A stretch of DNA of 64,000 nucleotides, from contig OW388300.1 in assembly GCA_936450465.1 (NCBI GenBank), forward strand, positions 22,259,232-22,323,231, given 5' to 3'. This document shows, piece after piece, positions 1-9,845 of the stretch (positions are counted from its first letter, which is position 1; each line of letters starts with the position of its first letter). The translations under genes were made by a program, and so were the position numbers. The DNA comes from Gibbula magus (lineage: Eukaryota > Mollusca > Gastropoda > Trochida > Trochidae). The notes beneath the pieces are model-generated. The model ran no database searches. It was not told the origin of the DNA and was given only the letters and a program-made list of their open reading frames with translations.

Positions 1-262
1 GGCTTCGGATCAAGAGGTCCGGGATTTGAATCCCACCAGGGCAACTTTGTCTGCAGAAGAGAACTGTTCTACACGCAGTAAGGTTTGAATTTCAGCGTAG
101 TACCACCCATGGTTCGCTAGTTCCAGCCGATGCTCGCAGGTTTCACCGCAATGCAAAGCCACATGGCGTTGCGGGCTTTCTCCCTGCCGTAATACTAGCA
201 GCCGCGATATAAGTGAAATACTCTTGAAAGCGGCCTTAACCCCAACTCACCTCACCTCACTT
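1..262 (+). repeat. 3' part of a tRNA-derived SINE (mollusc type)
   Basis: A degenerate tRNA B-box-like segment (GGGATTTGAATCC) lies at about 24-36. The right part reads TATAAGTGAAATACTCTTGAA and then GCGGCCTTAACCCCAACTCAC. That ending recurs at the 3' end of SINEs in mollusc genomes and is followed by a short CTCAC-type tail. The 5' tRNA head is cut by the window edge. The mollusc assignment is from general knowledge of the family, not from a search. Confidence 0.6.
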
Positions 263-1224
263 TTCCCCGAGTGGACCCTTACGAGGCGCAGCCGAGTTCA
301 GCTCGACGGGGAAAACTGTATGGTATCATTCGATACACCAGGAAAAGTATGGGTAAATCGGTCTTATACCCCACTTACGGTCGTGTGTAAACGGATACTA
401 TTTCAGAATATTTCAAAATAAATACAGCTGTACACAAGCTCGTGTATATCAAACGCACAACCAAAACCCCTCATCTGTGACAACTACCGGGTACGCTCAG
501 CCCGTGCTGCATTGTATGGTTACCCATGTTTGGGGCTCGAAATCTAATTGATATACATGTAATACAAGGACGGTATAGTAAAAGCAGAGGCACGTGCATC
601 CCACTGAAATGTACAGCTAACGCCATATACAGCATGGCTAATGTCAACATGGCCAAAGTTTAGACAAAACAGAAGCAACTTTCAGTATGTTAAGACATTT
701 TGCACCAACACTTAAATAACATTCTTATACATACAGAAATACAGACATTTGTGATATTATATCACGCATTATAAGAACCGTATCCATTTGGTCATGAAAA
801 AGTTTCAACTAGCCTCGTAGTGTGATGGTTCGTTCGTTCGGCCAGAAAGCAACAGGTTTCAAATGAAACATTTGTAAGTGTCTTATATGTTCATATATAA
901 TCTGACATATTATAAAGTATCATAACTTAGATTTGGAAATTCAGAAAATGTTCTCCATTGATTTCTTAGTTGTTTAAAATTGGTATTTGAGAAAAGTGTA
1001 GGTTAGCTATATATGAAAAAGTTTAGGTAAATCAGAAAAAGTGTAGGTGTATCGACTATTACACCTACACTTGTAACAAAAGAAACCATAGCGTCGAGAC
1101 CAAAAGTTTGGTATAAATAATTAAGAGATTGTGTAAATTCGTGAATGCTCGTGGACATTCGGCAAATTTTGTGAATGACACGTTTACAGATACTCACAGC
1201 TTTTCATGCTGAAAACCAACAATA
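263..1224. other. Intergenic, no gene recognised
   Basis: AT-rich sequence without a convincing open frame, RNA gene or element boundary. The small frames here show no protein-like composition. Confidence 0.5.
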
Positions 1225-1743
1225 CATGTACGAATTATCGACGAATTATAAGATAAAAAAATAAGTTACGAATACACTACGGATTTCCATGAATAAGATT
1301 CGATATCTAGATTCGTACACGAAAGTATACGATAGTTCGTGACAATTCGGTAATGCCTCTATTTCACTACGAGCCGCATCATCACGAAAGAGAACATTTT
1401 CACATTCGCATTCCTCCAATTCGTGGCGTTCGTGAAAAATTTTTGATTTGTTCAAATTTTTCACGAATCAACTACAATGTACGAATGTTTAAATCGTATT
1501 TGCTTCGCAAACTATTCGTAACTAATTCGTGTAGTACGTAACAAGTTCTGAAACAGTTTTGGGAAATCGTGGTTGATAATTATGATGGTCTCACCCCGAA
1601 TTACATACGAATCATCTAAGAATCATTTTTTAATGTCCCGAATTAAGGATAAAAATTTGTAGTGTGTTCCCAACTTTTTCTTAATTAATTCGCGCAATTC
1701 GTTCATAATTCGTGAACAATTCTTAAATAATTCGTATCTGTTA
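1225..1743. repeat. ACGAA/TTCGT-rich block
   Basis: About 20 scattered copies of ACGAA or its complement TTCGT, many as ACGAATT or AATTCGT, occur in ~520 bp, in both orientations and at irregular spacing. This is far above chance for AT-rich DNA. No terminal repeats were found. The block stops where the LINE fragment begins, so it may be the remains of an older repeat into which the LINE inserted. Confidence 0.45.
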
Positions 1744-3430
1744 CGTAGGAACAAATTTCAAGCCCTAGCAGATGCAGAAAATCACATACCCATCGATAAC
1801 AGCAGCATCAACACCATGTGGGAGCAGGTAAAAACAGCATACACAGAGACCAGCGAGGCATGGCTGGGACGCAGCCAAAAAAGAAAAAAAGAATGGATAA
1901 CAACAGACACATGGAAAGCAGTCGAGAGCAGGAGAGCCCTAAAGAAAAAGGTCATGGACACCAAGTCAGAGAGAGTAAAGGAGAGATACAAAGAACAGTA
2001 TCGAGAAGCCAACCAAAATGTGAAGGGGAAAATCAGGGCAGACAAGCGGGCCTACATGGAGGACCTGGCAAGTCAGGCAGAGGAAGCGGCCAACAAAGGA
2101 GAACAGGGGCTGGTGTACAAAATCACCAAACTCATCAGCGGCAAGTGCAAGGGAACAACCGATACCCCCATTGTAGACAAGCAAGGCAAGTTACTCACCA
2201 CTGCAGGAGAACAAGAGGCAAGATGGGCAGAACACTTTAGCGAAGTTTTGAACAGGCCACCACCACCAGCAGAAGCAGAAATATGCGAGCCCGGTGCAGA
2301 CCTAAATGTCAGCACAGCACCACCAGAAAGAAAGAAAAGAAATAGTAGCGGCAATAAAAACCCTGAAGAACAGAAAAGCCCCGGGACAAGACAGCCTTAA
2401 TGCAGAACTTTTTAAGGCGGACCCAGAGTTTGCAGCACAAGTTCTTCAGCCCCTACTAACAGCTATTTGGAAGGAGAAAGAGCTACCTAACGACTGGACA
2501 GAAGGCATCATTGTAAAGATCCCCAAAAAAGGAGCCTTAAGCAATTGCAACAACTGGAGAGGAATCACCCTACTGTCTATCCCCAGCAAGATCCTAGCCA
2601 AAATCATCATCAGGCGGATTTCTGAAGCAGTAGACCAGCAGCTCAGACAAGAACAGGCAGGATTCCGGAAAGGAAGAAGATGCACAGACCAAATCTTCAC
2701 GCTTCGAAACATCATCAAACAGTGCACAGAATGGCAAAGACAGCTTTACATCAACTATGTCGATTTCGAGAAAGCGTTTGACAGCATCCACAGAAAAAGT
2801 CTTTGGCGCATACTCAGATCCTACGGAATCCCACAAGAGATAGTACTGGTCATTAAGAGCTTCTACAACAACTTCAAATGCAGAGTGGGCAACAGTGACA
2901 CCAAGTTCAGCGTCAAGACCGGTGTAAGGCAGGGTTGCTGTATGTCGTCATTGCTCTTCAACCTGACAATAGACTGGGTGCTACGGCAAACAACAGCAGA
3001 CCAACCACGGGGTATCAGGTGGAGCCTTTTCTCAACACTGGAAGACCTAGACTTCGCTGACGACTTGGCCTTGCTAGCACACACACATCAGCACATGCAA
3101 GAAAAAACATCCCGACTCAGCATGTATGCTCAGCAAGTGGGTCTGAGGATCAGTCAGAAGAAGACAGAGGTGATGATGCTGAATGTCTCCAACCCAGCAC
3201 CAGTGAAAGTGAATGGAGAAGAGCTGCCAACAACTGAAGAGTTCACGTATCTAGGAAGTACAGTAAGGAATGACGGTGGGGCAGGTAGCGACATCAAAAA
3301 CCGCCTCAGTAAAGCCAGGAATGCCTTCAGAATGATGACAAATGTGTGGAAGTCATCACAATACAGCACAAAAACCAAGCTACAGCTGTACCAGAGCTGT
3401 GTATCGAGTTGTGGTGGTCTTGTGTGAGTC
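1744..3430 (+). pseudogene. 5'-truncated LINE ORF2, reverse transcriptase (RTE/Jockey-like)
   Basis: This is the reverse transcriptase part of a non-LTR retrotransposon, which copies element RNA into DNA at a nicked target. The reading frame can be followed from 1744, upstream of the first ATG at 1816, as a lysine-rich linker. It shifts frame once at about 2320-2340 and continues as a 373-residue frame from 2306. In that frame the classical RT motifs are NNWRGITLL (residues 82-90), VDFEKAFD (152-159, first catalytic Asp), GVRQGCCMSSLLFN (206-219) and FADD (250-253, catalytic Asp pair). The endonuclease domain is absent, so the copy is 5'-truncated. The C-terminal region stops early at 3427 after the 'YQSCV' motif. 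The wording of the motifs points to the RTE/Jockey side of the LINE tree; the exact clade is uncertain. One frameshift and truncation make it non-functional. Confidence 0.85.
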
Positions 3431-4046
3431 GGGAATAGGTCTTCCCCGAAAATAGTTGCTGACTCAACCCCGATAGATACAATGCATATAAATAGATGTA
3501 CATTGCATTGATAATGACATTTCATTTTAGAATTGAGTCTTGGCTTATATTTATTAATAAACAATAATTATTTTTCTGCCAAGCAATAAGATTCAGTTGA
3601 ATCAACTTTGTATATCGGAAAAACAGAATATTTATTTTTCCACATAGTTCTAGATGCGCACTAAAAGGGATAGTACGATTTTGTTTTTGTTTGATTTGAG
3701 AACGATGAAGATTCATTCTCCTTTTTAATTTCAGTTCTGTTTTCCCGATGTTTATTTCTTGACATCCATGACAAACAATCATATAAACGACAATTTTGGA
3801 ATCACATGTCATATTTCTTTTTACAAAAAAACAACAACATTTTATTTGGTGGGATACTAACTGATGTGCCCTCGATCAAAATGTTACATGTCGCGCATCG
3901 TTTATCACTACATTTTTTAACCTGAGGGATATCCGTATAGGAGTCAAATTTGGAATTTTGTAATATTTTCCTTAAATTTCGGGGTTGCTTTTGACTATCA
4001 ATAATTCGATAATTTTTCAAAATTCGTTTCATTTTAGTCTCTTTGA

Positions 4047-4880
4047 GAGAAAGGAAAGGATAACATGACAAAGATGCTGGTTGGACAAATTTTAATTCAA
4101 GACGAACATGATTATCATACTGATGCATAGTCGTGTTTTATTATATAACCATTCAGTGAAATAATGAAAATCTACGAATCAATTATATATTTGGCAAGTT
4201 TAGAATGGCTACCTAAATCTAACATTGAAGGTCTACCGGAGGTGACTGAGAAAGATATTCTTCTTTATTTTGTTTAAAACACTTAAAAACAGTGCGGTTG
4301 TATTGTCACATCGTGTTTATTATATGATTTGGCAAAATTATGTGTCCTCGTTTGAAAGAAAGACATGTAAAACGTTTAAATATATTCCAGTCGATACGCT
4401 CATTTGGTCGCCATATTTGTTGAAATTGCAAGAGGAGATTCTAAAGTGACGTCACTTAGAAACGAAGTGATAATGGTCCGTCGTCAACCTTGAGGGAGCC
4501 GTTATCATTCGCAGCGGCCCGCTCATTTCTGATAACAAGAGGGCGGTTTCATGATAATTCCATCCATTTTAGCTATAATAAAAAATAAAGTAAATTTTCT
4601 TATAAAGGAAAGGAAAATAAAACTCCCCATTTAGTAAGGTTAAAAGCTGAATGGAGGAGAAAATGTTACTAGTGTAGTATGTAAACCCTATCTCATCAGT
4701 AAGCCTACTGGGTGGGATGGGTTGGAAAATTTGCTGACGCTGAGTGTCGATGGCAGCGGCCATGTTGAAACGGGAAGTGACGTTGCTTTGAAGAGCGATA
4801 CCTCTAATCGTCTTAGCCCGACTGGGGGGACATATCAAAACCCTAAAATGTATTTTATCATAATAAAATACCACCCTTGG
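4047..4880. mobile_element. Unclassified insertion within the Penelope remnant
   Basis: The Penelope protein reads up to QIPVLYQ at about 4885 and resumes with KMKRILKN at about 4040. The intervening ~830 bp match no part of a Penelope protein. CTTTGA stands at both edges (4041-4046 and 4881-4886), a possible 6-bp target duplication. No terminal inverted repeats were seen, so the boundaries and class are inferred. A perfect 14-bp palindrome containing TGACGTCA lies inside. Confidence 0.4.
4444..4457. promoter_or_regulatory. Palindrome containing a CRE core (TGACGTCA)
   Basis: AAGTGACGTCACTT is a perfect 14-bp palindrome with the CREB/ATF consensus at its centre. It sits in the unclassified insertion and has no gene next to it, so function is only a possibility. 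Confidence 0.3.
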
Positions 4881-5636
4881 CTTTGATATAAAACAGGTAT
4901 CTGTTGATTAACCAAGTTCATCGCATTTTTATGACTTGGATTAAACGTTGTAATCAATGGGAGACAACTCTTATCTGAAATTGGAATTTCAGTTTGACTG
5001 GTTTCTGGGTTGGGAGCGGTTGCGCTATTCTTAGCAGGAGAACTATCTCTTTTATTATCAGCTGCTTCTCTTAGTTTAATTTGATTTAGACTCAGTGCCC
5101 TAGTAATACTGTCATCTATTAAGTTAATGGGATAGTTTTGATTGGTCAAAAACACCTTTAACTCATTAAGACGCTGGTCTTTGATGTTATTTTCTGACAC
5201 TATAGTACAGATTCTCCTTGCTAAACAAAATGGAATATTTTGTTTAGTATGTCGGGGATGGCAAGATCAGTGTATCAGTATTTTTGTAAAATATATCGGT
5301 ATTTACAATGCCTTCAGAATCTAATTTGACTTTAACTTCAAGAAAATTAATTTCACACTTATTTTATTCCATAGTAAATGTAAGGGAAGGATTAAGAGAG
5401 TTAAGAATATTGTGAATGTCATGTAGAGTTTCTGCAGAGACATTTAATATTGCAAAACAATCATCTAAAAATCTTTTCCACATATTTTCTACGTGTTCTT
5501 TATAAATACGAATACCCTAAATTTAAACCTTTCACTAATCAAATATACATTTAATAACGTAATACTAGCAATACGATGTCAATACAATTATATGTTATGA
5601 TGTAATAGTACTATCAGTACATACTGCACTAATATA

Positions 5637-6419
5637 AACTGACTTGCAAAAGAAACGCAACCAAAACATTGTTGGTCCCAAATCAAACAAACTCATATTA
5701 TAATAGTATGTATCGAAAATACATACAATTGGAAGTGTATTTCAGCACAAAATAACCATTAATTGACGTGACGTAAAGGGTCAATTGTCCAGTTTTCGAT
5801 CATCAGTTTTTTTGAACATTGAAAAGAATAACAATATTTTAAGTTTAATGGTGTAAGAAGGCTTACAAACACATGAGGAAAAGGCCAAGTCTCTATTGTT
5901 AATGGCCGAGGTTGGAATTGCAAAAGTTGTTCAACGGGTGACAAGTCAGCAGATCAGTCTTTCTACGGTGTGGATAACTTTGGTTTTCCACTCCGTGGCT
6001 TGTACGCAATGCTGTCAGTTCGTCTGTAAAATTTAGTAAGTCTGGCTATTGTACACTTGGTGCAATCCATGATTAGGGAACTTGGTTAAGCGTCGCTCCA
6101 AACTGTAGGATGCACATTGTTCTCTCTTTTTCTGTGGCACTCTAAAAAGCCATGTTCGTCGCTTGCAATCGAATATTTTAATGCAAAACCTCCATTCAGT
6201 TGGTGTTTTGTACTCAAATTTAATTTGGTTAACTTTGTACACCATCTGAAAGTTTTGACCAATAAGTTCATTTTTCTCGAAAATTACTACGAAAACTTGC
6301 ATTTGAATGTACAGGTTACATTTAGAAGACATGTTTAAAGTAACTTCAATCGGTAGGCTTCGTTCCTCGAAAAATAATAACCTTTTGTATTCTGGTTGCG
6401 TTTCTTTTGCAAGTCAGTT
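5637..6419. mobile_element. TA-flanked MITE A (GCAAAAGAAACG termini)
   Basis: Perfect 26-bp terminal inverted repeats begin AACTGACTTGCAAAAGAAAC (5637-5662 and 6394-6419) and are flanked on both sides by TA (5635-5636 and 6420-6421). That is the signature of Tc1/mariner-type insertion. At 783 bp it is the longest of four related elements in this window (see 40322, 52595, 56673). An internal stretch near 5935-6000 reads like a decayed helix-turn-helix (QISLSTVW), but no transposase frame survives. Confidence 0.8.
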
Positions 6420-6421
6420 TA

Positions 6422-7515
6422 CATACAATAAAATAACTCACGGCACATGATGTACTTCATGTACCAACATTATCATAAAAGCTAATGATACATAAGAATA
6501 TTTACACCATTATAATGACATATAATGATAGCCAAAAGGAAGAATATGCCGAGGAATGGAGAGAGGAGACAGTAGAGTATACAAGGCACCGGTTTAGCAC
6601 ATTTAGCACCTATTTATTATGTGTGTTATTAAAATAGTAAAAAGGAGTAAATATGATAGATTAAAATGAGCTATTTACACACGGTTCCATTTACATTGAA
6701 TGTCATTCAGAGCATTGGCATAAGAATACGCAAGTCGAGTGTGGTGACCTTGACCTTATTTTCACCATGACACGTTAACCGCTGTTGAATTCTTGTTAAC
6801 ACGATATATCATTACCGGATGAACTCAAAGTTTTCAACTTTGCTGATCAGCATGACAAAATTTACCAGAATTGCAATATATGAAGAAGCTCCTTTTGATA
6901 AAATGATGTGTCTTACTAAACTAAATATTAGCGGCGGGGTACATTGTCAGTGCACAGGCGACATTAGAAACACGAAACAATTATACCTCATGTTCAGACT
7001 CACTGAACACAGGTATTATGGATAGGCTCAGAAAAGGGTACACAACATGATGTTGCCAGATCTGGACTTTAGACACAATATTTTGGATGGCCTGGCGCAA
7101 TAACAAATCCAGACCCAAGCTTTTAAAACAATTTAAGAATTTGAGGTAAGCATGAGCTCTCTCCTCAATTAATATGAAATCTTACATTGAAAAGCTATTT
7201 ATTACTTCAAACTTAATGGCCTATTTGCTGCTTTACCCACTCCAAATGATCTAATGACTAAGGACATTGAGCAAATGTGCTTTAGATGTATGTGCAGACA
7301 AAAGTTGATAACATTAGAAGAGTTAGAATCACACAGATGTATGAACAAGTTGACATACGAGCCTCAGATATTATCAGTCTTATTCAATCGGAATTAAGTT
7401 AATGGATCAAACGACTAACTAATTCTGAATCAAAATACAGAAAGAATGACAAGCTACAAAACAACGAGACATGAGCAGCTTCATAAAATCACGTGAAAAA
7501 TATCTGTATGAATCT
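6422..7515. other. Intergenic, no gene recognised
   Basis: AT-rich, with no element boundary, RNA gene or convincing frame seen. The short frame at 6819-7025 has no supporting feature. Confidence 0.45.
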
Positions 7516-7521
7516 GTTATA
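7516..7521. repeat. Left target-site duplication GTTATA of the outer giant element
   Basis: GTTATA directly precedes the terminus TATGATGG. The same hexamer follows the opposite terminus at 34914-34919. The right flank GTTATAAC is palindromic, so the match alone could also be read as an inverted repeat. The unambiguous CTATCG duplication of the inner copy supports the 6-bp interpretation. Confidence 0.65.
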
Positions 7522-9012
7522 TATGATGGCCGAGAGGGGACATCGCTCTTTCGCCCTCTGGTATCAACACGACAAAGCGATAAAGCGATATAGTCACACG
7601 ACAAAGCGATAAGGCTGCACGACAAAGCGATAGAGCAACACGACAAAGCGATAACGCCGCACGACAAAGCGATAACGCCGCATGACAAAGCGATAACGCC
7701 GCACGACAAAGCGATAGTGTCGCACGACAAAGCGATAGTGTCGCACGACAAAGCGATAACGCCGCACGACAAAGCGATATAACAACGCGCTAAAGCGATA
7801 ATTAACAGCACGATAAAGCGAAAGAGCGATAAAGCGAAAGAGCGATAAAGCGAAAGAGCGATAAAGCGAAAGAGCGATAAAGCGAAAGAGCGATAAAGCG
7901 AAAGAGCGATAAAGCGAAAGAGCGATAAAGCGATAATAACAGCGCGATAAAGCGAAAGAGCGATAAAGCGAAAGAGCGATAAAGCGAAAGAGCGATAAAG
8001 CGATAATAACAGCGCGATAAAGCGAAAGAGCGATAAAGCGAAAGAGCGATAAAGCGATAATAACAGCGCGATAAAGCGAAAGAGCGAAAGAGCGAAAGAG
8101 CGATAAAGCGAAAGAGCGATAAAGCGAAAGAGCGATAAAGCGATAAAGCGAAAGAGCGATAAAGCGAAAGAGCGATAAAGCGATAAAGCGAAAGAGCGAT
8201 AAAGCGAAAGAGCGATAAAGCAAAAATAACAGCGCGATAAAGCGAAAGAGCGAAAGAGCGATAAAGCGAAAGAGCGATAAAGCGATAGAGCGATAAAGCG
8301 ATAAAGCGATAAAGCGATAAAGCGAAAGAGCGATAAAGCAAAAGAGCGATAAAGCGATAAAGCGAAAGAGCGATAAAGCGAAAGAGCGATAAAGCGAAAG
8401 AGCGATAAAGCGATAGAGCGAAAGAGCAATAAAGCGAAAGAGCGATAAAGCGAAAGAGCGATAAAGCGATAAAGCGTAAGAGCGATAAAGCGAAAGAGCA
8501 ATAAAGCGAAAGAACGATAAAGCGAAAGAACGAAAGAGCGATAGAGCGAAAGAGCGATAGAGCGAAAGAGCGAAAGAGCGAAAGAGCGAAAGAGCGAAAG
8601 AACGATATTGACATGTCGACCTTAATCTTTTACATAACAATAGAATACTGGTTTCATTCAATTTCTTTTCATTTCACTTGATATTTGATTCACATAACAT
8701 AAGAATGATTTTGATAAATGATTCCACTTTAAATCCCCAAAGGTCGCTATTATATAAATATAATTAATACAAGTTTATTTTGTATTAAGAATTTGAATAA
8801 ACATCTATAAAACAACTTACGGTGAATAATTGAGAAATCCATGCTAATTAAAACAGACATCTGCAACTCTAATAGATTAATTCAAAACGCTGACATGGTG
8901 TGTGTAAACCTGTACATAAATACTTTCTTAGACATACTTTATGTGACTGGTTATTATTGATTTAATTGAGCAAAACAAAGTTTATATAAATTTAAATCAG
9001 CGCACTCTGATT
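7522..9012 (+). repeat. Left inverted arm, outer copy
   Basis: After the ~60-bp terminus come ten 21-bp units of the type CACGACAAAGCGATAACGCC+G (about 7590-7800). Next is a long array (about 7800-8605) built from 8-bp blocks AGCGATAA and AGCGAAAG alternating as 16-bp units, with occasional TAATAACAGCGCG spacers. From 8606 to about 9012 the arm is unique sequence that is the reverse complement of 20765-21166. The array is open in all three minus-strand frames because the unit has no stop codon; those frames are not genes. Confidence 0.85.
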
Positions 9013-9240
9013 TCTTCTACTTACTCTATATTTTTACTGAAAAAGCTGTCAAATATAGCTTAAAATCATTAAATATGTCTGACACTCGGCATCCCAAAAA
9101 ATGTTATATATGATGTTAAAAGGTATAGAAAATAATCAAGTTAATTGGGCTTCGAAGTTTCCAGATTTATTGTACAGTTTGGGCTTCATCTTCCCACGCA
9201 AGGCCTAACTAGCGCCAGTCTCCAAACTGGCTAATTAGCT
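9013..9240. other. Element core, nothing recognised
   Basis: Short AT-rich stretch between the arm and the captured LINE fragment, present in both copies. A TAATTAGCTAATTGGC-type imperfect repeat stands at its right end. Confidence 0.4.
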
Positions 9241-9845
9241 AATTGGCTAATTGGGCTTTGGTTTTGTTTGGGACCAACAATTTGTTTATCTTCCTACTTC
9301 GTGTTTCTCAAAATGTCTGTGTCGTCTAAAATGTATTCATGAACTGAATTGGTATAGTTCACTTCAAAACGGCACCAACTCCATATCTTACTCTTATTTT
9401 AAAGCTTCACTGTCTAAAAAATTATATTTGAATGCGGTTGTTGTTAAAATGTTTAGAGTATTCGGGCAATTTACGTGTTTTTCATTTAAGAATTGAAACG
9501 GGTCGGTTTTATAATATAGAAAGAAATGATAGATTATGTTTACAATGCGACGACGGCTATAATTGAGGATGAAAACCATTTCCTTCTTGTGTGTTCCAAA
9601 TTTAAAGAGCTCCGCCTGAATCATTTGCCGGAAACTGTTTGTACAAATCCAAATAAAACTAAATTTAAAATCCTCATGTCAATATCGAATTGTAAACTTG
9701 TAATTTAGCAAGCTTTATTTTTCATGCCATGTACCAAAAATGTTAATTGAATGACTGTTGCTGTACACATCATGTCTTGTCATATATACGATATGTAGTT
9801 ACGGGCCGATGACCTACACTTCAGAAATAAAGAATTGAAATTGAT
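9241..9845 (+). pseudogene. LINE ORF2 C-terminal fragment and 3' end (cargo, outer copy)
   Basis: In shifting frames this reads FGFVWDQQFV, then LRIETGRFYNIERNDRLCLQ and IEDENHFLLVCSKFKELR. That is the cysteine/histidine motif (CxxC...HFLLxC) found at the C-terminus of CR1/Jockey-type LINE proteins. It is followed by an ACGGGCC...AATAAAGA 3' end typical of such elements. There is at least one frameshift near 9555-9562 and the RT is missing. The same fragment lies at 23447-24050 in the inner copy, so it was captured before the element last moved. Confidence 0.65.

Larger units (their letters stand above)
3522..5525 (-). pseudogene. Penelope-like element: RT C-terminus plus GIY-YIG endonuclease, decayed
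   Basis: Read on the minus strand, the high-coordinate end gives WKRFLDDCFAILN (about 5440-5495), with the Asp pair at 5460-5465, then FTMEYNKCEINFLEVKV. A linker typical of Penelope RTs follows: LPLITTFNPSHKNAM. From about 4030 downwards come a cysteine-rich stretch (KKCSDKRCATCNILIEGT) and the endonuclease start VVYMIVCHGC...IGKTELKLKRRMNLHR, a GIY-YIG domain. This order (RT, linker, CxxC, GIY-YIG) is diagnostic of Penelope-like elements. The two halves of the endonuclease region are in different frames, with a shift in the T-rich stretch near 3805-3830. The N-terminal RT is missing. An 834-bp insertion separates RT from the linker end (see 4047-4880). Confidence 0.85.

Noticed and set aside
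5759..6332. Transposase inside MITE A
   Set aside because: Only a short helix-turn-helix-like word (QISLSTVW) is readable; the remaining frames show no DDE motifs or continuity.
7575..8605. CRISPR-like array
   Set aside because: There are no unique spacers, the units are contiguous, and the context is eukaryotic.
7419..8661. Three overlapping 270-360 residue minus-strand frames rich in RFIALSLYRS (and similar ones at 21116-22867 and 33873-34914)
   Set aside because: All three frames are open at once because the 8/16/21-bp repeat unit contains no stop codon on that strand; the products are low-complexity and differ freely between copies.
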